Positions 1 through 5,100 of a DNA stretch of 5,100 nt are shown here, piece after piece. Origin of the DNA: Planctomycetota bacterium. Its GTDB lineage: Bacteria > Planctomycetota > Phycisphaerae > WQYP01. Positions within the stretch are counted from its first letter, which is position 1. Each line of letters opens with the position of its first letter. The stretch covers positions 1-5,100 of the forward strand of contig JAJZGH010000304.1 of assembly GCA_021798635.1 (NCBI GenBank), given 5' to 3'. The position numbers and the translations under genes were made by a program. Below the pieces are notes generated by a model. The model saw only the letters and a list, made by a program, of their open reading frames with translations, searched no databases and had not been told where the DNA came from.

Positions 1-1044
1 GGCACACAGTTTTTCCGCATTGGCCTGCTGATGATGATCTTTATGGAAGGGATACGGCATAAGAATTGCCGGCACACCCAGGCATGACAATTCCGCGCAT
101 GTACCGGCACCGGCACGTGCAATGGCCAAATCCGCCAGAGACCATACTGCGGCCATGTCATCGCAATAATCCAGAATTTTCCAGTGAATCTGCGGTCGAC
201 GGGCGGCCATAGCCTGCATCTCCGCGGCGTGATCCAATCCGGTGAGATGCAGAATTTGCCAGCGTGATTCGCCCGCACCATTCAACAGATGTTTTATTTC
301 AGGATCGCTTAGTAATAGCGCCACCGCATGGTTGATGGTTTGGGCACCAAGCGATGCGCCGGTAACCACCAGGGTTTTTCGGTTTGGATCCAAAGCGAGT
401 TTTTCCGCTGCTACGACACGGTTCATCCGCACCAGCGAGGCCCGGACGGGACAGCCTGCAACCCGTATGCGATCCGCATATTTCTCCGCCGATTTTCCCA
501 TGGGCCATTGGGAAAAAATAATATCAGCCCGTCCCATTAAAAAGCGATTCGCCCGCCCGGCCAGCGCATCGGGATTCAACAAACCAACGGGAATATTTCT
601 TTTGGCAGCCTCATACGCAGCGGGACCTGCTGCATACCCCCCTAATGCCAGTACGGCGGCAACCTGATGGCAGTCAAAAAAATCCCGCCAGTAGCCGCAG
701 GACTTGTGCCAGGCGGAATAAAACGCCGGCCATTTCAGCGGATTTGAGGAAAAGGGTTTAACCGCCTGCGGAATATAATCTGCACCAGCCGCACCAAGCA
801 GCCGCTGATCAATTTTGCGGGGCGTGGCAGCCCAGGCAACTTTAATTTCAGGGTCGGTGGAGGAACGCAATTGGTCCAATTGCTGGGCCACGGCAAGTCC
901 CGGATACAAATGCCCGCCGGTGCCGCCGCCCGCCATAATCAAGTAAACGGGAACATTGCGCGGCCGGGCCGGTAAGTCAGACGTTACCCCTGCAATCTCC
1001 CCTGCCGGGACTGCCGCATGATTATCGGGAACTGAAAGAATCAT
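1..1044 (-). CDS. murG: MurG, lipid II-forming UDP-GlcNAc transferase (C-terminus cut by window edge)
   Basis: MurG moves GlcNAc from UDP-GlcNAc onto undecaprenyl-PP-MurNAc-pentapeptide (lipid I), making lipid II on the cytoplasmic face of the inner membrane. The frame is open for 348 residues from the ATG at 1044 to the window edge without a stop. The N-terminal glycine loop GGGTGGHLYPGLA lies at residues 39-51. The inter-domain/UDP-sugar motif GASLGAQ is at 229-235, and HLTG at 266-269 matches the family HQSG block. The C-terminal donor-site segment has RAGAGTCAEL at 310-319, with E318 in the place of the ribose-binding Glu, and PYPFHKDHHQQANA at 330-343 with the paired Gln. E. coli MurG is 355 residues, so a few dozen residues are missing here. 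The start overlaps the ftsW stop (ATGA), which implies translational coupling. Two oddities are an N-terminal extension of about 28 residues before the Rossmann strand, and LLNPDALAG (155-163) where HEQN-type residues are usual. Identity is very secure; the exact start is less so. Confidence 0.96.
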   Translation of the reverse strand, partial: MILSVPDNHAAVPAGEIAGVTSDLPARPRNVPVYLIMAGGGTGGHLYPGLAVAQQLDQLRSSTDPEIKVAWAATPRKIDQRLLGAAGADYIPQAVKPFSSNPLKWPAFYSAWHKSCGYWRDFFDCHQVAAVLALGGYAAGPAAYEAAKRNIPVGLLNPDALAGRANRFLMGRADIIFSQWPMGKSAEKYADRIRVAGCPVRASLVRMNRVVAAEKLALDPNRKTLVVTGASLGAQTINHAVALLLSDPEIKHLLNGAGESRWQILHLTGLDHAAEMQAMAARRPQIHWKILDYCDDMAAVWSLADLAIARAGAGTCAELSCLGVPAILMPYPFHKDHHQQANAEKLCA

Positions 1045-2390
1045 GATGCACCCGCCCCGGCGGGTTCTTTTTCCGCCAAGTTAAGCCCCAGAGGCGGGCG
1101 GTGCACGGAACTTTCGGTGGGCTTGTGCGACGAACTTTCCAGCCGATTCACGCGCTCCACGCTCATCACCAGACCGATGGCTCCGGCGGTAAGAATCCAG
1201 CCGGTGCCGCCGGAAGAAATCAGCGGCAGCGCGATGCCTTTGGTAGGCACGGTAACTGTTACTACTGCGATATTCATCGCCGCCTGCAACCCGATCATGG
1301 CGGTGCAGCCGAAGGCAATAAGTTTGCCAAATAAATCCCGTGATCTCCGCCCGGCCTGCCAGCCGGAAAACAGCAGCGTGAGATATAATACAATCACCAT
1401 CATGCAGCCGAAAAAGCCGAGTTCCTCAGCGATCAGGCTGAAAATAAAATCGGTATTATCTTCCGGCAGATAGCCCATTTTCTGGATGCCGTCACCCAAG
1501 CCGCGGCCCCAGAATCCCCCACTGGCAAAGGATAACAGCGATTGAATCGGATTGTACCCGGCACCTTTCGGGTCCAGGTGTGGATGCATGAAAATCAGCA
1601 GGCGTTCGCGGCGATAGGGTACATGCCACACCGCGAAATAAAGTACCACCAGCGCCGGCGGCAGAAGCATGGCAATGTGCCACCAGCGGCACCCGCACAT
1701 TAACATCAGAAGAACCGCGATGCCGGCCACCAGAGCGGCGGTACCGAAATCCTCTTTTAAGATCAAGGCACTGGTTGCTCCCACCACGACCATCAGGGGG
1801 ACAAAGCCCTTCCAGAAATTGCGAATCTGTTCACCGCGATGCACCGCATAGGCGCTGATAAACAGCACCAGCGACCATTTGGCGAGTTCCGAAGGTTCAA
1901 AGCTTAACGCATGAGAGCCGATGCGTAACATCAGCCAGCGTTTGGCACCGTTTATATCCGTGCCCAGGCGAGTCAGCACCAAGGCCAGACATATTAAGCT
2001 GATGACCACCAGCGCCGCCGGGGCTGAGCGCGTCAAGCTGCGCCCGATGAATCGGCGATAGTCCAGTCGCCATAAAAACACCAGCAACGCCATGGCCAGA
2101 ACGGCGTGAACGGCCTCGGCATTCAGAAACAGACGCACGAAAGAATCATGAACCACATGGCCGATTCGGGCGTCGGCACTTTGCGTCATTAGCAGCCCCA
2201 CGCCCAGGAGAGCCATACAAACGGCGAGCATGAGTTGGTCATAAGTTAATGACACCGGGCTTAGCTGCACGGAAAATCGTCGAGGAGATGGCATGGCTGA
2301 AATATCGGTCGCCGCCGGTGCTGAATCCGGCCGACCCTTGGCCCAGGTCACGCGGGTTGGCCAATTGATTAAATTGCGGAAGCCGGCCAT
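1041..2390 (-). CDS. ftsW: FtsW, SEDS-family septal peptidoglycan polymerase
   Basis: FtsW is the integral-membrane glycosyltransferase that polymerises lipid II at the division septum together with a class B PBP. With the ATG at 2390 it is 449 residues. About ten hydrophobic helices are visible, roughly at 51-69, 91-107, 123-141, 169-184, 194-211, 217-233, 236-255, 314-341, 355-380 and 386-410. Family blocks are NGAKRWL (147-153), FEPSELAK (164-171), KEDFGTA (212-218), LPEDNTDFIF (308-317) and VPTKGIALPLISSGGTG (381-397). D314 sits where the essential Asp of E. coli FtsW lies. Placement directly before murG favours FtsW over its paralogue RodA. I chose 2390 because an SD-like AGGGGGG lies 7 bases upstream. 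An in-frame ATG at 2447 would add 19 residues but has no ribosome site, and one at 2294 would remove 32 residues. The cytoplasmic N-terminus (about 50 residues) and the C-terminal tail (411-449, rich in Ser, Pro and charged residues) are longer than the minimal SEDS core. Confidence 0.95.
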   Translation of the reverse strand: MAGFRNLINWPTRVTWAKGRPDSAPAATDISAMPSPRRFSVQLSPVSLTYDQLMLAVCMALLGVGLLMTQSADARIGHVVHDSFVRLFLNAEAVHAVLAMALLVFLWRLDYRRFIGRSLTRSAPAALVVISLICLALVLTRLGTDINGAKRWLMLRIGSHALSFEPSELAKWSLVLFISAYAVHRGEQIRNFWKGFVPLMVVVGATSALILKEDFGTAALVAGIAVLLMLMCGCRWWHIAMLLPPALVVLYFAVWHVPYRRERLLIFMHPHLDPKGAGYNPIQSLLSFASGGFWGRGLGDGIQKMGYLPEDNTDFIFSLIAEELGFFGCMMVIVLYLTLLFSGWQAGRRSRDLFGKLIAFGCTAMIGLQAAMNIAVVTVTVPTKGIALPLISSGGTGWILTAGAIGLVMSVERVNRLESSSHKPTESSVHRPPLGLNLAEKEPAGAGAS

Positions 2391-2397
2391 CACCCCA

Positions 2398-2404
2398 CCC
2401 CCCT
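2398..2404 (-). promoter_or_regulatory. G-rich Shine-Dalgarno-like site deciding the ftsW start
   Basis: Read on the minus strand this is AGGGGGG, ending 7 bases before the ATG at 2390. It is an imperfect match to AGGAGG but well placed. The alternative ATG at 2447 is preceded by a pyrimidine-rich stretch with no purine-rich site, so this motif is the main reason for preferring the shorter FtsW. The surrounding 18 bases are almost all G on this strand. Confidence 0.5.
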
Positions 2405-2463
2405 GCCCACGAAAACACCAGCGGCAGCGTTGCCCGCCGGGTTGCATGAATCAGAAAACAGAT

Positions 2464-2477
2464 AGTGTTGTAACACT
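2464..2477. promoter_or_regulatory. 14-bp palindrome upstream of ftsW, operator-like
   Basis: AGTGTT-GT-AACACT is a perfect 6-bp inverted repeat around a 2-base centre, the compact form typical of a dimeric repressor site. It lies 73 bases before the preferred ftsW ATG (16 bases before the alternative ATG at 2447), inside the probable 5' leader or promoter-proximal region. I do not recognise it as the site of a named regulator. By a rough estimate, a 6-bp arm with this exact spacing arises by chance about once in 4,000 positions, so it is suggestive only. Confidence 0.35.
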
Positions 2478-2571
2478 TTCACGCCGCAGCCAATTCCATG
2501 CCGCCAATTCAGAAACATCCGTGTTGCCCGCCACCTGGAACGCCCAGCACGCGGGAGTTAGCCCGAACCGA

Positions 2572-2593
2572 TCGCTTAAAGACCGATAAGCGA
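2572..2593. promoter_or_regulatory. Inverted repeat TCGCTTA-N8-TAAGCGA
   Basis: This is a perfect 7-bp inverted repeat separated by 8 bases. It lies immediately downstream, in the ftsW direction, of the -10-like TATACT at 2598-2603, so it would cover the start of an ftsW transcript if that hexamer is used. It shares the half-site GCTTA/TAAGC with the repeat at 2778-2799, though the half-site spacing differs. It could be an operator or a small hairpin. One such repeat in 500 bases is not far above chance. Confidence 0.3.
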
Positions 2594-2597
2594 ACAT

Positions 2598-2660
2598 AGT
2601 ATAATCATATTTTCGTTGTTTGCCGCGCTGGAGCATCAGTTTTTCTTTTATTTTTTCTTT
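2598..2660. promoter_or_regulatory. AT-rich island with bidirectional -10-like hexamers and T-tract; possible ftsW promoter
   Basis: On the minus strand TATACT (2598-2603) differs from TATAAT at one base, and a tract of 18 T in 21 bases (2640-2660; A-rich on the ftsW-sense strand) lies where an UP element would be. On the plus strand a perfect TATAAT occupies 2600-2605. Neither strand has a convincing -35 hexamer at 16-18 bases spacing, so this is a weak prediction. The plus-strand hexamer would leave a leader of roughly 280 bases before the GH3 start. Confidence 0.25.
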
Positions 2661-2720
2661 GCGTGACGCGACAACGGCATTTTCCATGAAAGCGACGGCC
2701 GCCTTTTATGACATGGACAG

Positions 2721-2762
2721 TGGATGCCAATTACTGGAAGCAAATTACTGGATGCAAATTAT
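2721..2762. repeat. Three tandem 14-bp direct repeats, consensus TGGATGCAAATTAC
   Basis: The units are 2721-2734, 2735-2748 and 2749-2762, reading TGGATGCCAATTAC, TGGAAGCAAATTAC and TGGATGCAAATTAT. Each pair differs at two positions, so this is a true tandem amplification. The period is not a multiple of three, which argues against a coding role. The array ends 133 bases before the GH3 start codon, in the divergent promoter region. It could be a set of binding sites for a transcription regulator or a slippage-derived minisatellite; the sequence cannot separate these. Confidence 0.85.
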
Positions 2763-2777
2763 TGCTGCTTGGATTAT

Positions 2778-2799
2778 GCTTACGCAAACAGGGGTAAGC
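2778..2799. promoter_or_regulatory. Inverted repeat GCTTAC-N10-GTAAGC upstream of the GH3 gene
   Basis: This is a perfect 6-bp inverted repeat with a 10-base interval. It starts 15 bases after the tandem-repeat array and ends 96 bases before the GH3 start codon. Its outer half-site matches that of the repeat at 2572-2593. A weak -10-like TATGCT (2775-2780) overlaps its left arm but has no good -35 partner. It is possibly an operator for the glycosidase gene; chance occurrence is a serious alternative. Confidence 0.28.
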
Positions 2800-2884
2800 G
2801 TTGCGAAACTGCCGATGCCTGAACACCATGGATCTTTTCAGGACGCTACCTCGGCAGCGAGAACGATTTAGCCCCCACGGTCAT

Positions 2885-2889
2885 AGGAG
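2885..2889 (+). promoter_or_regulatory. Shine-Dalgarno AGGAG of the GH3 gene
   Basis: AGGAG ends 6 bases before the ATG at 2896 and 9 bases before a second in-frame ATG at 2899. Both spacings are usable, so the start is uncertain by one residue only. Confidence 0.8.
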
Positions 2890-2895
2890 AAACGG

Positions 2896-5100
2896 ATGAT
2901 GCGTATGGTTTTTATGCGGGTCGCAGTGGTTTTCAGTGCCCTGGCGGCATTAACTTTCGCGGGCACCAATTTTTCCCGTGCGGGCAACGCCGGGGAATAT
3001 ATTCCCACGGGCCTGACGGCAGCGCAAGTGGATTCGCAAGCCGACGCCCTGCTTGCCAAGCTGACGCTTAAAGAAAAAATTCATCTTCTGGCCGGCAATG
3101 GCAGTATGTGCACGCGACAGGTCCCCGAACTGGGAATTCCCCGCTTAAATATGAGCGACGCTTCCCAGGGCGTACGCGTTTATGGCCCCTCGACGGCGTA
3201 TCCGGCATCCGTATGCCTTGCGGCTACGTGGGATCCGAAACTGGCCGGACAAGAGGGCCGGGCTATCGGCTCCGATGCGCTGGCGCGCGGCGTAAACATC
3301 ATCCTCGGCCCCGGCATTAACCTCATGCGTGAACCGCAGGACGGACGTAATTTTGAATTTGTCGGAGAAGATCCCTATCTGGCGGGGCAACTGATTGCGC
3401 CTTGGATTCGGGGTATGCAATCAGTCGGGGTTGTGGCCTGTGCCAAACATTTTGCCGGCAATGAGCAGGAAACGCACCGTATGTCGATTGACTGTATTAT
3501 CAGTCGTCGGGCCTTGGAAGAAATTTACCTGCCGCCGTTTCGTGCTGCCGTGCGGCAGGGACACGTCTGGACCATCATGGCGGCTTACAATCAGCTTAAC
3601 GGTTATCATTGCACCGCCAGCCACTATCTGTTGACCGATGTGCTGCGCCACCAATGGGGATTTAAGGGCGTCCTGATGTCCGACTGGGGTGCCACGCATG
3701 ATACCGTTGGCCCGATGGCCGCCGGTTTGGATTTGGAAATGCCGGATAATTACTATTACAATCATCGTACCATCCTGCCGCTGATTAAAAGCAAGCAGAT
3801 CACGGTGCATGAAATTAATACGCATGTCCGCAGATTGCTGCGTATGATGATCGCCATGGGCTTCACAAAAAAGCGCGTAGAGGATCAAAGCATTCCGTTG
3901 AATAACCCGAAAAGTGCGGCTACCGCTTTTAAGGTGGCTGCGGAAGGTACCGTGCTGCTGAAAAACAAAGGCGGGATTCTTCCCCTGCATCGCTCGCAGC
4001 TTCATACCATCGCCGTCATCGGCCCGATGGCGACTCCGGCGATCTGGACGGGCGGCGGCAGCGGATACGCCCCATCGATTATCAATCCGGTAAGCATGTT
4101 GTCCGCTATTCGTCATGCAGCCGCCGGATCGGCCATTAAAGTTATTCACATTTCGTTTAACAAAAAACTGGCACGTTTCTGGGGCTTGGGGGAGTATAAA
4201 ACCCCGCAGGGTAAGCCCGGCCTGAAGGCCGAATATTTCGCTAACGACCGTCTTGCCGGCACACCGGTCATGACTCGTACCGACCAGCGCATCGCGTTTA
4301 ACTGGGGACAGTTTTATCCGGTGGAAACGCTCAACCGTCATTTTTCCGTCCGCTGGACGGGAACCATTACCGCAAAAGCCGGAGGCACCTATCTTTTTGA
4401 AGCGGCCGCCGCCGATCCATGTCGGGTTTATCTCAATGGAAAGCGCATTATCAAAATAGGCCGCTGGCAAAACGCATTCACCCAGAAGCTTAAGGGTATT
4501 ACCCTTGCCGCCGGAAAAACCTATCGCCTGCGTGTGGAATATTTTGGTTCGCACTGGAATGCGGAAATGGAGTTTGGTTATGTACCCGAGGGTAATAATC
4601 TGCTGACCGCCGCACAGAAACAAATTATCAAAAATGCCGACGTGGTCATCGCCTGCATGGGGTATGGCCCCAGCCGGGAACATGAAGGAGCGGATCATAC
4701 GTATCATCTCTGGGCACCGCAGGATCAGTACCTGCGCGAAGCCGCGGGCATCAACCCCCACACCATTGTGGTACTCAATGCCGGAGCCGATGTCGCCATG
4801 GCGCCCTGGATTCACCGTGTCGCCGGCCTGATAGACGCGTGGTACCCCGGCGAAAATGGAAATACCGCGGTGGCCGATATTATATTTGGCAAAATTGATC
4901 CAAGCGGTCGTCTGCCGGACAGTTTTGCCAAGCATTGGCGGGACGATGCCGCGTATGGCCACTTTCCGGGCCATGATGGACAAGTGCTGTTCAATGAAGG
5001 CATTTATGTGGGCTACCGCTGGTTTGACAAACGGCATATCCAGCCACGGTTCTGCTTTGGCGATGGGCTTTCGTACACCACATTTTCCTTTGGAGCGTTA
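2896..5100 (+). CDS. Secreted GH3 beta-glycosidase with inserted PA14 domain (3' end cut by window edge)
   Basis: This is a family 3 glycoside hydrolase, a retaining exo-acting enzyme of the beta-glucosidase/xylosidase type, with 735 residues visible. Residues 1-32 look like a Sec signal peptide: Arg3 and Arg8, a hydrophobic core at 9-22, and possible cleavage after A22 or A32. The N-terminal barrel carries LTLKEKI (56-62), MSDASQGVR (86-94) with substrate-binding D88, GPGINLMREP and GRNFE (138-154), KHFAGNEQE (184-192) and MSDW (261-264) with D263 as predicted nucleophile. The second domain has EGTVLLKN (350-357), GGGSGY (386-391), GYGPSREHEGADH (589-601) with E597 or E595 as likely acid/base, AWYPGENG (648-655), and EGIYVGYRWFD (701-711) to FGDGLSYTTF (721-730). 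A PA14 domain (about 442-570, starting GLKAEYF) is inserted between GGGSGY and the acid/base loop, as in KmBglI-type enzymes. A C-terminal Fn3-like domain probably follows outside the window. Substrate cannot be assigned. It is not NagZ-type. Confidence 0.95.
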   Translation, partial: MMRMVFMRVAVVFSALAALTFAGTNFSRAGNAGEYIPTGLTAAQVDSQADALLAKLTLKEKIHLLAGNGSMCTRQVPELGIPRLNMSDASQGVRVYGPSTAYPASVCLAATWDPKLAGQEGRAIGSDALARGVNIILGPGINLMREPQDGRNFEFVGEDPYLAGQLIAPWIRGMQSVGVVACAKHFAGNEQETHRMSIDCIISRRALEEIYLPPFRAAVRQGHVWTIMAAYNQLNGYHCTASHYLLTDVLRHQWGFKGVLMSDWGATHDTVGPMAAGLDLEMPDNYYYNHRTILPLIKSKQITVHEINTHVRRLLRMMIAMGFTKKRVEDQSIPLNNPKSAATAFKVAAEGTVLLKNKGGILPLHRSQLHTIAVIGPMATPAIWTGGGSGYAPSIINPVSMLSAIRHAAAGSAIKVIHISFNKKLARFWGLGEYKTPQGKPGLKAEYFANDRLAGTPVMTRTDQRIAFNWGQFYPVETLNRHFSVRWTGTITAKAGGTYLFEAAAADPCRVYLNGKRIIKIGRWQNAFTQKLKGITLAAGKTYRLRVEYFGSHWNAEMEFGYVPEGNNLLTAAQKQIIKNADVVIACMGYGPSREHEGADHTYHLWAPQDQYLREAAGINPHTIVVLNAGADVAMAPWIHRVAGLIDAWYPGENGNTAVADIIFGKIDPSGRLPDSFAKHWRDDAAYGHFPGHDGQVLFNEGIYVGYRWFDKRHIQPRFCFGDGLSYTTFSFGAL

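Larger units (their letters stand above)
2391..2895. other. Divergent intergenic region between ftsW and the GH3 gene
   Basis: These 505 bases separate two units transcribed away from each other, so they should hold both promoters. I see no convincing gene. The reading frames present are short, lack family motifs, and use codons such as TTA, CTA and TCA, which are avoided in most of the GH3 frame. Base composition is patchy: GC-rich near both genes, with an AT-rich island around 2593-2660. Structured elements inside it are listed separately. No tRNA-like cloverleaf or strong hairpin followed by a T-run was seen. Confidence 0.75.

Noticed and set aside
242..667. Plus-strand open frame of 141 codons, and other short frames across 1-1044
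   Set aside because: They overlap murG, whose complete motif set and continuous frame lie on the minus strand.
1101..1851. Several plus-strand frames of 60-118 codons within ftsW
   Set aside because: They are shadows of the ftsW coding sequence, with no motifs or ribosome sites of their own.
2640..2660. T-rich tract as a rho-independent terminator
   Set aside because: No GC-rich hairpin precedes it on the plus strand, and no gene ends upstream of it in that direction.
2818..2842. CCTGAA-N13-TTCAGG inverted repeat upstream of the GH3 gene
   Set aside because: A 6-bp stem with a 13-base loop is expected by chance in a region of this size. It has no T-run and nothing links it to a known site.
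2620..2871. Plus-strand frame of 83 codons upstream of the GH3 gene
   Set aside because: It starts with TTG without a ribosome site, runs through the T-tract and the 14-bp repeats (a period that shifts frame), and shows no family motif.
3421..5037. Open minus-strand frame of 538 codons antisense to the GH3 gene
   Set aside because: It is in exact codon register opposite the GH3 gene, so it stays open only because GH3 avoids TTA, CTA and TCA codons there. It stops exactly opposite the TCA codon for Ser176. Its product has no recognisable motif, while the sense strand has every GH3 block.
2896..5100. GH3 enzyme as a NagZ-type peptidoglycan recycling enzyme because it neighbours murG and ftsW
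   Set aside because: NagZ is a short cytoplasmic single-domain enzyme with a KHFPGHG...DSH loop. This protein has a signal peptide, KHFAGNEQE, the second GH3 domain and a PA14 insert.

Overview
This window holds two well-supported gene blocks on opposite strands, separated by a non-coding gap of about 500 bases. The left block (1-2390, minus strand) is a peptidoglycan pair read right to left. It consists of ftsW, the SEDS-family lipid II polymerase of the septum, followed by murG, the lipid II-forming GlcNAc transferase. The two overlap by 4 bases (ATGA). murG runs off the left edge, so its last few dozen residues are missing. The right block (2896-5100, plus strand) is a secreted family 3 glycoside hydrolase with a PA14 domain inserted in its second catalytic-side domain. 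It runs off the right edge, and the C-terminal fibronectin-like domain expected for the family is not in view.

The gap (2391-2895) is the shared 5' region of the two divergent transcription units. I see no convincing gene there. It holds a clear run of three 14-bp direct repeats, a compact 14-bp palindrome on the ftsW side, two inverted repeats sharing a GCTTA/TAAGC half-site, and a T-rich tract beside an AT-rich island with -10-like hexamers on both strands. The tandem repeat is the only one of these unlikely to be chance. The others are candidate operators with weak statistical support.

Organism: a Gram-negative-type bacterium of moderately high GC. ftsW directly followed by murG is the classic dcw-cluster order. 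The unusual LLNPDALAGRAN stretch in MurG, where many bacteria have HEQN, and the wording of the FtsW conserved blocks (LPEDNTDFIF, VPTKGIALPLISSGGTGW) remind me of Planctomycetota, perhaps Phycisphaerae. That is recognition from memory and should be treated as tentative. A secreted GH3-PA14 enzyme fits a polysaccharide-degrading lifestyle.

How the parts relate: FtsW and MurG act on consecutive steps (MurG makes lipid II on the inner membrane face, FtsW polymerises it outside) and are very likely cotranscribed and translationally coupled. The GH3 enzyme has no obvious functional link. It is not NagZ-like, and the neighbourhood looks like a boundary between a housekeeping operon and a carbohydrate-use gene. 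I found no evidence of a new defence, mobile or RNA-based system here.
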